A stretch of DNA of 64,000 nt from Mycobacterium pseudokansasii (GTDB lineage: Bacteria; Actinomycetota; Actinomycetes; Mycobacteriales; Mycobacteriaceae). The stretch spans positions 310,001-374,000 of the forward strand of contig NZ_UPHU01000001.1 of assembly GCF_900566075.1 (NCBI RefSeq). Direction: 5' to 3'. Made by a program: the position numbers and the translations under genes. Under the pieces are notes generated by a model that did no database searches, was not told where the DNA came from, and worked only from the letters and a program-made list of their open reading frames with translations. Shown here piece by piece: positions 56,902-64,000 of the stretch (position 1 is the stretch's first letter; every line of letters starts with the position of its first letter).

Positions 56902-56933
56902 ACGAGGGATCTCCGAACACGGAGATCCCTCGT
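56902..56933. repeat. Perfect 14-bp inverted repeat with 4-base loop
   Basis: ACGAGGGATCTCCG (56902-56915), loop AACA, then the exact complement (56920-56933). It lies 39-70 bp upstream of the start of the 540-residue protein. A stem this strong in a 5' region could be a transposon end, an attenuator or a binding site for the winged-helix protein itself. No T-run follows, and no copy was found downstream of the gene. Confidence 0.9.
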
Positions 56934-57011
56934 CTCTACCACCACACCCGGCCGAATGGCCGAGCCTCAAAACTCACGTATGAGGACACTCGCTACTGCT
57001 AGTTGGCCGAA

Positions 57012-57061
57012 CAGACGCAAAAGGCCCCAAACAAAGCGGCGAGTTCGGGACTTTGCGTCTG
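57012..57061. terminator. Hairpin after the Rv0223c homologue
   Basis: CAGACGCAAA (57012-57021) pairs with TTTGCGTCTG (57052-57061), with AGGCCCC/GGGA able to pair partly inside. It lies 12 bp past the stop codon of the minus-strand aldehyde dehydrogenase gene. Its right arm resembles that of the hairpin after echA1. Confidence 0.75.
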
Positions 57062-57072
57062 CTCGCCATTGG

Positions 57073-58542
57073 TTACTCGACGGTGTAGCCCATCGGCATC
57101 AGCACGCTCTTCTGCTGGGTGAAGTGCTCGACACCTTCCGGCCCGTTCTCGCGGCCGATTCCGGAGTTCTTGTAGCCGCCGAACGGGCAGCAGGGATCGA
57201 AGGCGTACCAGTTGATTCCGTAGGTGCCGGTGCGGATCTTTTCGGAGATCTCAATACCGTGCGGGATATTGGTGGTCCAGACGCTGCCTGCGAGCCCGTA
57301 GACCGAATCGTTGGCGATCTTGATCGCATCTTCTTCGGTGTCGTAGGGGATGATCGACAGCACCGGCCCGAAGATCTCTTCCTGGGCGATCGTCATCTTG
57401 TTGTCGACGTCGGCGAACACCGTTGGCTGGACAAAGAATCCGTTGTCCAGGCCCTCCGGGCGGCCGCCGCCGCATACCAGCCGTGCGCCCTCCTCGATAC
57501 CCTTGGCGATGTATCCCTCCACGCGGGCGCGCTGTTTCTCCGAGATCAGCGGCCCCACTTGTACGGCCGGGTTCGACGGCGGCCCCACCGGCAATGCCTG
57601 CACGAAAGTGCTTATCGTGTCGACGATTTCGTCATAACGGGAGCGCGGCGCCAGAATCCGCGTCTGGTTCACACAGCCCTGTCCGGCGTTCATCACTCCG
57701 GAGAACACCATCATCGGGACAGCGCTGGCCAGATCGACGTCTTCGAGCATGATGGCCGCCGATTTTCCGCCCAGTTCCAGCGTGCATGGCTTGAGCAGCT
57801 CGGCGGCGCGCTTGCCCACTTCCTTGCCGACGGCCGAGCTGCCGGTGAAAGTGAACATGTCGACGTCGGGGTTGGAGGTCAATGCCTGACCGGTCTCGAT
57901 ACCGCCGGGCACCACCGACAGCACCCCCTCGGGCAGCCCGGCCTCGGCCAGTAACTCGGCCAAAGCGTTTGCCGTCAAAGGGGTTTCGGCGGCCGGCTTG
58001 AGCACCACCGTGCAGCCGGCCAGCAGTGCGGGACCCAACTTGTTGATGGCCAAGAACAGCGGCACGTTCCACGCCACGATCGCGCCCACGACACCGACGG
58101 GCTCGCGATGGACGATGGTCTGGCCGTAGGAGCCGCTGCGGATCTCGCGCCACTTGACCTGGTCGACGGCCTGTGTGGCGAAGAAATTCAGCGCCCCCAT
58201 CGAACCCATCCAGTGCATCGTCTCGATGATCGTTGGCGGCTGACCGGTCTCGTCGGCGAGCAGTTTGGTGAACAGCTGCTTGCGCTCCTCGAGCAGCTTG
58301 GCCGCGGCGGCGATCACGGCTGCGCGCTCCTTCGGCGGTGTCGCGGGCCACGGTCCGTTGTCGAATGCTGCCCGTGCCGCGGCTACTGCGGCGTCGACGT
58401 CGGCCGGTGCCGCCATGGGAACCCTGCCCACGTATTCGCCGGTCGCCGGGCAGTGCACCTCGATGACTTCCGGGGTCGACGGTTCCGTCCACCTACCGCC
58501 GATGAAGAGTTTGTCGTATTCGGTCGTGTGGCTGTCGCTCAT
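57073..58542 (-). CDS. Aldehyde dehydrogenase (Rv0223c-like)
   Basis: A 489-residue NAD(P)-dependent aldehyde dehydrogenase. The coenzyme motif is FTGSSAVGKEVGK, the catalytic Glu is in LELGGK, and the catalytic Cys in NAGQGCVNQTRI. EEIFGPVLSIIPYDTEEDAI and the C-terminal KNSGIGRENGPEGVEHFTQQK are standard. Oxidises an aldehyde to the acid; natural substrate unknown. Orthologous in position to Rv0223c, and its distance of 44 bp to the methyltransferase gene upstream suggests a shared transcript. Confidence 0.93.
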   Translation of the reverse strand: MSDSHTTEYDKLFIGGRWTEPSTPEVIEVHCPATGEYVGRVPMAAPADVDAAVAAARAAFDNGPWPATPPKERAAVIAAAAKLLEERKQLFTKLLADETGQPPTIIETMHWMGSMGALNFFATQAVDQVKWREIRSGSYGQTIVHREPVGVVGAIVAWNVPLFLAINKLGPALLAGCTVVLKPAAETPLTANALAELLAEAGLPEGVLSVVPGGIETGQALTSNPDVDMFTFTGSSAVGKEVGKRAAELLKPCTLELGGKSAAIMLEDVDLASAVPMMVFSGVMNAGQGCVNQTRILAPRSRYDEIVDTISTFVQALPVGPPSNPAVQVGPLISEKQRARVEGYIAKGIEEGARLVCGGGRPEGLDNGFFVQPTVFADVDNKMTIAQEEIFGPVLSIIPYDTEEDAIKIANDSVYGLAGSVWTTNIPHGIEISEKIRTGTYGINWYAFDPCCPFGGYKNSGIGRENGPEGVEHFTQQKSVLMPMGYTVE

Positions 58543-58586
58543 GGCGCCACCCTACCCAAGCCGACCGGAAACGAGAACACGTTCCA

Positions 58587-59366
58587 TTATCGCGGCTGCA
58601 GGACCAGCACCAGGTTGCTCACCAAGAACTCCCGCAGCAGCGGCACCGACGTCGGCCACCACGCCCATCGCGGGTGGTAGCGGGGAAAAGCGGCGATCGC
58701 GGCACCGGTGCTGCCGGCCCACTTCAGACCGTCGGCCACCGAGACCGCAAACAACGACGACCCGTAGTTGTTTTTCGCCGGATGGCCGTGTTTTCGGGCA
58801 TAGCGCGCGGCGGCGCGGGCACCGCCGAGGTAATGGGTCAAACCCATCTCGTGTCCGCCGAACGGACCGAGCCAGACGGTGTACGACAGCACGACCAACC
58901 CGCCCGGCCTGGTCACCCGTAGCATCTCGGCGCCGAGCTGCCACGGCCGCGACACGTGCTCGGCGACATTGGAAGACAGGCAGATGTCCACCGAGTCGTC
59001 GGCGAATGGCAGTGCCATTCCCGAAGCTCGGACGAATGCACCTGGGGCACCGGTGTGCCTCGGACCGGCGGCGTGCATTTCGTCAGGGTCTGGTTCGACG
59101 CCGATGTAACGGACTCCGGCGTCGGCGAACGCCGTCGCGAAGTATCCGGGACCACCGCCCACGTCGAGCAGTGTGCGACCGGTCGGCGGCTCCCCGTGGC
59201 CGGCCAGCCAGAGATCACCGACCATCGTCGCGGTGTCGGCCGCCAGGGCGTTGTAGAAACGTGCCGGATCTGACTGCTCGTAGCGGAATTGCGACAGCAA
59301 CCGCAGCGAGCGGGTCAGTGTCGCCCGGCGTGCAAAGACATCGGTGATATGTGAGGCGACGGCCAC
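58587..59366 (-). CDS. SAM-dependent methyltransferase (Rv0224c-like)
   Basis: A 259-residue class I methyltransferase. Motif I is LLDVGGGPGYFATAFADAG (about residues 61-79), the acidic residue of strand 2 is in YIGVEPDPDEM, and PFADDSVDICLSSNVAEHV is the motif typical of the Methyltransf_11 group. The C-terminal part is hydrophobic and Trp-rich (YHPRWAWWPTS), so it may sit at the membrane. I chose GTG 59366 (VAVASHITDVFARR), which fits the known N terminus. Orthologous in position to Rv0224c; substrate unknown. Confidence 0.88.
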   Translation of the reverse strand: MAVASHITDVFARRATLTRSLRLLSQFRYEQSDPARFYNALAADTATMVGDLWLAGHGEPPTGRTLLDVGGGPGYFATAFADAGVRYIGVEPDPDEMHAAGPRHTGAPGAFVRASGMALPFADDSVDICLSSNVAEHVSRPWQLGAEMLRVTRPGGLVVLSYTVWLGPFGGHEMGLTHYLGGARAAARYARKHGHPAKNNYGSSLFAVSVADGLKWAGSTGAAIAAFPRYHPRWAWWPTSVPLLREFLVSNLVLVLQPR

Positions 59367-59526
59367 CGGCCACACCCTACGCACGTCAGCTGTCCGCTGT
59401 CCGCTCCTGTCCACGCCTTTCGCGCCGCCCACGATGTCGATCAGCTGGGGCGGGTCTCAGGCACCATCGACTGTGCCTCTACGGCTTTGGTCGTGCATTC
59501 TGGGCGGTCGACAGGTCTTGGATTCA

Positions 59527-59566
59527 GCCGCCGGTACACACTAGGCGCCGCCGGTACACACTCGGC
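59527..59566. repeat. Two tandem copies of a 20-bp unit in a divergent promoter region
   Basis: GCCGCCGGTACACACTAGGC (59527-59546) is followed directly by the same sequence with one change, A to C. Each copy holds the short dyad GGTACAC. It lies between the divergent methyltransferase and glycosyltransferase genes, so it might bind a regulator of either. Confidence 0.85.
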
Positions 59567-59628
59567 GCCGTGCCACCACCTCGCGCCGCCGGGCGGCGCG
59601 CATCGTCGCCAGGCTAGGCTGGCGATTG

Positions 59629-60792
59629 ATGTCTGAATTGCGTTCGGTGTTGCTGCTGTGCTGGCGCGATACCGGGCATCCCCAGGGCGGTGGCAGCGAA
59701 ACCTATCTGCAGCGCATCGGCGCGCAGCTGGTCGCATCCGGTGTCGAGGTCACATTGCGTACCGCCCGCTATCCCGGGGCGCAGCGACGTGAAGTCATCG
59801 ACGGGGTGCGGATCAGCCGCGCCGGTGGCCGCTCTTCGGTGTACGTATGGGCGCTGGTAGCGATGGCACTGGCGCGGTTCCGGTTGGGCCCGCTGCGCAG
59901 GGCGCGGCCGGACGTGGTCGTCGACACCCAAAACGGTCTGCCGTTTCTTGCCCGGCTCTTGTATGGGCGTCGCACGGTGGTGCTGGTCCACCACTGCCAT
60001 CGCGAGCAGTGGCCGGTGGCCGGTCCGGTGCTCGGTCGGCTGGGCTGGTTCGTCGAGTCGAGGTTGTCGCCACGGCTCAACCGGTACAACCAGTACGTGA
60101 CGGTGTCGTTGCCGTCGGCGCGTGATCTGGTCGCTCTGGGTGTGGATAACGGGCGAATTGCGGTGGTCCGCAACGGAGTCGACGAGGCGCCGGCGCAGAC
60201 GTTGTCCGTGCCGCGAGCGGCCACGCCGCGGGTGGTGGTGCTGTCGCGGCTGGTACCGCACAAGCGGATCGAGGATGCGCTGGAAGCCGTGGCGGAGCTA
60301 CGGCGACGAAACCCGGGGATATCGGGTCTGCACCTCGACGTGGTCGGTGGCGGCTGGTGGCGGCAGCGACTCGTCGACCACGTGAACCGGCTCGGCATTT
60401 CCGACGCTGTGACTTTCCATGGTCATGTCGACGACCTCACCAAACACCATGTGCTGCAAAGCTCTTGGGTGCACCTGCTGCCGTCGCGCAAGGAGGGGTG
60501 GGGTCTGGCGGTGGTCGAGGCGGCCCAGCACAGCGTGCCCACGGTCGGGTATCGATCCTCCGGCGGTCTGTCCGACTCGATCATCGACGGGGTGACCGGC
60601 ATCCTGGTCGACAGCCACCGCGAACTCGTGGACCGGCTCGAACAACTGCTCTCCGACCCGGTACTGCGCGATCAACTCGGCGTCAAGGCGCAGGTGCGCA
60701 GCGGCGAATTCTCTTGGCGACAAAGCGCCCAAGCCATGCGCATGGTGCTCGAAACGGTGCTGGCCGGCGAGTTCGTCAGCGGCGTGGTGTAA
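59629..60792 (+). CDS. GT4-family glycosyltransferase (Rv0225-like)
   Basis: A 387-residue GT-B fold enzyme. The N-terminal acceptor-binding part has CWRDTGHPQGGGSETYLQR, and the donor part has VVLSRLVPHKRIEDALEAV and the EX7E motif EGWGLAVVE in PSRKEGWGLAVVEAAQH. It transfers a sugar from a nucleotide or lipid donor, probably in lipomannan/envelope glycan assembly, given the following genes. ATG 59629 chosen. Orthologous in position to Rv0225; it ends 11 bp from the convergent membrane protein gene. Confidence 0.9.
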   Translation: MSELRSVLLLCWRDTGHPQGGGSETYLQRIGAQLVASGVEVTLRTARYPGAQRREVIDGVRISRAGGRSSVYVWALVAMALARFRLGPLRRARPDVVVDTQNGLPFLARLLYGRRTVVLVHHCHREQWPVAGPVLGRLGWFVESRLSPRLNRYNQYVTVSLPSARDLVALGVDNGRIAVVRNGVDEAPAQTLSVPRAATPRVVVLSRLVPHKRIEDALEAVAELRRRNPGISGLHLDVVGGGWWRQRLVDHVNRLGISDAVTFHGHVDDLTKHHVLQSSWVHLLPSRKEGWGLAVVEAAQHSVPTVGYRSSGGLSDSIIDGVTGILVDSHRELVDRLEQLLSDPVLRDQLGVKAQVRSGEFSWRQSAQAMRMVLETVLAGEFVSGVV

Positions 60793-60803
60793 TCCGCGAG
60801 ACT

Positions 60804-62501
60804 TCATCCTCGGCGATCTGCGCGGGCGTGTCGACGCACCCAACAGCCGGCCATGCCTGCCCCACCCACCAGCAACAGGCAAAGCCATGCCCAATGCGCA
60901 ATCGTCGTCGCTCGTAGGCGGCCAGCCGGGACACCACCGCCCGAGCCGCCGATCCGATACAGCGCCAACTCGCCGTCGCGGTAGGCCGGCGTCAGCCGCT
61001 CGAGCGTGCGCGCGGCCGCACCCATATCCCCGGCGCTGTCCGATTCGACGACCACCCAGCCGACCCCGGCCCGCGCCAACGCCGACGGATCGGCTCCGCG
61101 CAGCAGCAACTCCTGCACCTCGCGGGCGTGAGCGCCGTCCCCGGGAACCGTCACCCCGGAAATAACCAGATCGCCCGTCGTCAGCACGTCGGCGCGGACC
61201 CAGCGGGGCAGCGGATCGAGCGCCGGCGCCGGCCCCGACCAGGAAAAGCGCCGCATGGTGCCGGCGGGCAGCACCGCGACAGTCCCCGGCTGACGGTTGA
61301 TCGCCGCCGCGACGGCCGCCCACCCCGGCGGGTAGTGCACGGGTGTGACCCTGCCCCACACGCCCCATGCCAGGTCCGGCAACGCCAAGACGAGTGCCAC
61401 ACAGCAGACCAACCCCGCCACGGCAGGCCGCGACCAGCGTGCCAGCGTCACCACCGCCCCCGCGCCGCACACGGCGTAACCCGGCACCGCCAGCGCCACC
61501 CACTTCTGTCCGTCCCGCAGCACGCCCAGGCCGGGTGCGGCGTCAACCATCGCGGTCAGCACCCGCAGCCCCGGGCCGGCGGCCAAAGCCGCCGGCAGCA
61601 GCACCGAAACCCCCGCCAGCACCAGCAGCGGCACCACGGTCGGACGACGCGCCGCGGCGGGCAGCCCGACGGCTACCACGGTGAGCAAGACCGTGGCGGA
61701 CAGCACCGCGAAAATCGTGCTGCGCGAGCCGGGTACGGCTTCGCCATTCCACATTCCGCCGAGACTGGCCAGGCTGGCCAGCGTGCCCAGGCCGGGTTCG
61801 GCGCGTGGCGCGAACGCGCTGACGCCGAGCCTGTTCGCCGCGGTGTGGCTGGCCAACGACGAACCGAGGGCCGACGCCGTCAGCCAGGGCAGCGCGCCGA
61901 CCACCGCAATACCCAATCCCGTTGCGGCGCAAAGCCAACGGGGCCGGCCGTCACCGGGCGCGGCCACACAGGCCAGGGCAACCGTGGCGGCGAGCAGCAG
62001 CCCGGTCGGGGTCAGTCCGGCCAGCGCCGTCCAAAATGCCAGGGCGAAAAAGCCGGATCCGCTCAAGCGCAACCCCAGCATCGCCGTGGCAACCCACGGC
62101 AGGCAGCCGTAGCCGAGTAACAGGCTCCAGTGCCCCTGCAAAAGCCGTTCGGCGACATAGGGATTCCAGATCGCGATCGTGATCGCGACGAACTGGCCAC
62201 CGGCTCCGGCCGTCGGCAGCACCATCGTCACCAGGTGGGCCGCACCCCAGCCCGCGAACCAGAGGCCCAGGACCAGCAATGCCTTCACCACGATGCCGCC
62301 GTCGACCAGATGCGACGCTAGCGCCACCGCAAAATCCTGCGGCGTCGCGCGGGGCGCCGCGGTCAACCCGAGGGCGGTGTCGGACAGATACGACCGCGGG
62401 GTGGACACCGCGTCGCGCACGAGCAGATATCCGGGTCGCAGTAGCGGCAGCACCACCAGCAGCGCCAGAGCTAACGCATAGCCCGGTCGCAACCAGCGCA
62501 C
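60804..62501 (-). CDS. Large integral membrane protein, possible GT-C-like (Rv0226c-like)
   Basis: A 565-residue protein with about 12-13 hydrophobic segments spread over the whole length and a large loop near residues 395-510 (PVHYPPGWAAVAAAINRQPGTVAVLPAG and FSWSGPAPALDPLPRW) that probably faces the periplasm. The layout recalls GT-C glycosyltransferases, but I cannot point to a clear DxD motif. GTG start, 9 bp after the stop of the upstream gene. Orthologous in position to Rv0226c and likely part of the same envelope pathway. Confidence 0.8.
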   Translation of the reverse strand: MRWLRPGYALALALLVVLPLLRPGYLLVRDAVSTPRSYLSDTALGLTAAPRATPQDFAVALASHLVDGGIVVKALLVLGLWFAGWGAAHLVTMVLPTAGAGGQFVAITIAIWNPYVAERLLQGHWSLLLGYGCLPWVATAMLGLRLSGSGFFALAFWTALAGLTPTGLLLAATVALACVAAPGDGRPRWLCAATGLGIAVVGALPWLTASALGSSLASHTAANRLGVSAFAPRAEPGLGTLASLASLGGMWNGEAVPGSRSTIFAVLSATVLLTVVAVGLPAAARRPTVVPLLVLAGVSVLLPAALAAGPGLRVLTAMVDAAPGLGVLRDGQKWVALAVPGYAVCGAGAVVTLARWSRPAVAGLVCCVALVLALPDLAWGVWGRVTPVHYPPGWAAVAAAINRQPGTVAVLPAGTMRRFSWSGPAPALDPLPRWVRADVLTTGDLVISGVTVPGDGAHAREVQELLLRGADPSALARAGVGWVVVESDSAGDMGAAARTLERLTPAYRDGELALYRIGGSGGGVPAGRLRATTIAHWAWLCLLLVGGAGMAGCWVRRHARADRRG

Positions 62502-62510
62502 GTCGACGCG

Positions 62511-63800
62511 TTAAGCCCGTTCCGAGGGGGGAGTCTCAGGCGGTCCGGATTCCGGTGGCGGCTCGGTCGAGGCCGACGGGGGCGGCGGCGACTCCGCCGC
62601 GGGTGCGGCCGGGTCTGCCGGCAATTCGGGACGCTGGGTAGGCAGTTTCTCCGTCTCGGCTTCGGCTCCGGGCACAGGTTGCTCCAGCCCGGCGCGCCGG
62701 AAGTAGTCGGTGTCGTCGCGGTCGAGGCCGGGCTCCGTCAGGGCGCTTTCCGTGCGCAGGCTGAAGGACGCGAGCAGGCCACCACCGACCAGCGCGATCA
62801 AGCCGACGGCAGTGAAGGTGATCGGCAACACCCGCGACCACAGCGCCAGCCGGTCGCGCTCGTCGCGGGCGGAGTTCACCTGGGATTCGACGGTCTCTTC
62901 GGTGGAGGTGACCTTGTAGTCGGCCAGCGTCACCTCGGGCTTCATCGCCTCGCGCGCGTAGTAGTGATAGGCGCGTTCGGTTTCCTTGACGATGGTGCCG
63001 GTCACCGGGTCCACCCAGAAGGTTCGCTGCGCGGCGTAGTAGCGGTTCATCGTGATCTGTTCGCCCGGTTCGCCCGGAACGCCCCACATCGCCGCCGTCG
63101 TGGTGATCTTTCCGTCCTCGTCACCGGCGTACAGCGACGGGTACTTGATCGGCGCAACCAACTTCCCGTCGGAGCCATAGCCCACGTTCTGCGTGAAGCG
63201 GTAGGTGGTTAAGCCGTTGACGTCCTCTTGGCTGTCGTAATTGGCGTCGAACGCCTTCTGCGCGATCGGATCGAAGTAGGGGTAGGACTTCTTCTCGGTG
63301 TGAAACGGGAAGCGGTAGGCCAATCCTTCGTGACGTAGCGGGATGGCGGTCGGCGGGCTTTCGTCGTTGAGACCGCGCGGCTTCTGGACCGCGCCGCCGG
63401 TGTGGGTGTCGTCGGAGACGGCCATCGCCGTCTTGCGGTTAAGGGTGACCGTGTCGACGATCGCCAGCAGCAGACCGGTGTCCTTCTGCTTGTCGGTACG
63501 CCGCACCGAGGTGCCGACCTGGAGGGTGACCACATCGGCGTTGGCCGGCGATTCGACAGTGACCTGCTGTTGGGACACCAGTGGTACGTTCTGGTTGACC
63601 ACGACGTGATCACCGGACAAAGATGCCGAGTCGAGCGCCGACCCGGTGCCCTGCCTGATCAGCGTGGCATCGATATCCAGCGGTATCTTGGCGATCCTGC
63701 TGCTGGTATAGGTGGACAGCAGCAGTGCGGCCATCAGCAGAGCGGCTCCGAGCCCGATCGTCCCTAATGCGGCCATCCGCAACATGACTGCTCGGTTCAC
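62511..63800 (-). CDS. DUF3068-type envelope protein, PgfA-like (Rv0227c)
   Basis: A 429-residue protein anchored at both ends: a membrane helix at about 10-30, a large exported domain (about 31-315), a second helix (about 328-350), and a Pro/Glu/Ala-rich cytoplasmic tail. Markers of the DUF3068 family are TDKQKDTGLLLAIVDTVTLNRKT, AYRFPFHTEKKSYPYFD and FWVDPVTGTIVKETERAYHY. The M. smegmatis counterpart MSMEG_0317 is reported to interact with MmpL3 and to be needed for polar growth and lipomannan maturation. GGAGG lies 9 bases before the GTG. Confidence 0.88.
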   Translation of the reverse strand: MNRAVMLRMAALGTIGLGAALLMAALLLSTYTSSRIAKIPLDIDATLIRQGTGSALDSASLSGDHVVVNQNVPLVSQQQVTVESPANADVVTLQVGTSVRRTDKQKDTGLLLAIVDTVTLNRKTAMAVSDDTHTGGAVQKPRGLNDESPPTAIPLRHEGLAYRFPFHTEKKSYPYFDPIAQKAFDANYDSQEDVNGLTTYRFTQNVGYGSDGKLVAPIKYPSLYAGDEDGKITTTAAMWGVPGEPGEQITMNRYYAAQRTFWVDPVTGTIVKETERAYHYYAREAMKPEVTLADYKVTSTEETVESQVNSARDERDRLALWSRVLPITFTAVGLIALVGGGLLASFSLRTESALTEPGLDRDDTDYFRRAGLEQPVPGAEAETEKLPTQRPELPADPAAPAAESPPPPSASTEPPPESGPPETPPSERA

Positions 63801-64000
63801 GTTGCCGTGACCTCCTTCTCAGACCATGGACTCGTCAGTTGCGATCCGCTCCGACCTGACCAAGCAGCGAGGCAAAACCCGTTTGACCCTAACAGCAGAA
63901 TGTATTGCCCCGGGCTGCCTACCTGTCCCACTTCGCCGGTGTACCCCATTCGCGCCTCGGCACACGGGCACACTGTGATGGTGACCGATAGCCGGCAAGT
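63801..64000. other. Promoter region at the right edge
   Basis: The last 200 bp hold the ribosome site of the Rv0227c homologue on the minus strand and presumably the promoter of a divergent gene (Rv0228 in M. tuberculosis) that would start beyond the window. The last 40 bases begin to look coding, but no start can be fixed. Confidence 0.4.

Overview
This is chromosomal DNA of a slow-growing, non-tuberculous Mycobacterium. Most of the genes follow, in order and strand, the M. tuberculosis segment Rv0197 to Rv0227c (zmp1, mmpL11, the Rv0203 haemophore, mmpL3, trmB, pckA, fadD4, fadE3, lipC, echA1, Rv0223c-Rv0227c). The GC-rich codon use and a PGRS-type Gly-Gly-Asn repeat fit a PGRS-bearing slow grower. 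feoAB and several accessory blocks that I do not know from the tuberculosis complex suggest a relative of the kansasii/szulgai/gordonae/marinum type. The species is not resolved. Orthology is by recognition of the proteins and gene order, without a database search.

Layout. (1) 1-17.6 kb is the conserved cell-envelope region: end of a molybdopterin oxidoreductase, an extra CDP-alcohol phosphotransferase-like membrane protein, zmp1, two Mce-associated-type membrane proteins, an HTH protein, mmpL11, the haemophore gene, a flippase-like membrane protein, an AI-2E-type transporter, mmpL3, an NYN protein and trmB. (2) 17.6-26.9 kb is an accessory island between trmB and the Rv0209 homologue. It holds a TetR regulator with a strong dyad operator, a SAM methyltransferase, an MmpS/MmpL pair, a small membrane protein and a FAD aromatic-hydroxylase-type monooxygenase, then a scar of mobile DNA: an ISAzo13-type transposase end, a 3'-truncated group II intron and half of a STAS gene. 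(3) 27-31.7 kb has two GTPase-like proteins and pckA. (4) 31.7-36 kb, where nadR and Rv0213c would be expected, holds a feoA-feoB-nfu operon divergent from a small unknown gene, with two metal-box-like palindromes between them.

(5) 36-41.3 kb has fadD4, an enoyl-CoA hydratase, a CD225-like protein, fadE3 and a double-hotdog hydratase, all acyl-CoA chemistry apart from the CD225-like protein. (6) 41.3-45.5 kb is a second accessory stretch: CoA transferase, amidohydrolase, a lipW remnant, an IS630 transposase remnant and a PGRS repeat without a PE domain. (7) 45.5-51 kb returns to the conserved order (Rv0218, Rv0219, lipC, a WS/DGAT, echA1). (8) 51-57 kb is a third insertion: two gene ends abutting tail to tail, an acyl-CoA synthetase with a co-translated small protein, a TetR regulator, an enoyl-CoA hydratase, and a 540-residue protein of unknown function preceded by a perfect 14-bp hairpin. 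(9) 57-64 kb is the conserved Rv0223c-Rv0227c block: aldehyde dehydrogenase, methyltransferase, glycosyltransferase and two envelope proteins.

The core genes mainly serve envelope lipid export (MmpL3, MmpL11, Rv0227c/PgfA type), haem uptake and fatty acid turnover. The insertions add ferrous iron uptake, a possible lipid or aromatic product made and exported under TetR control, and more acyl-CoA enzymes. No tRNA, rRNA or CRISPR array was seen.
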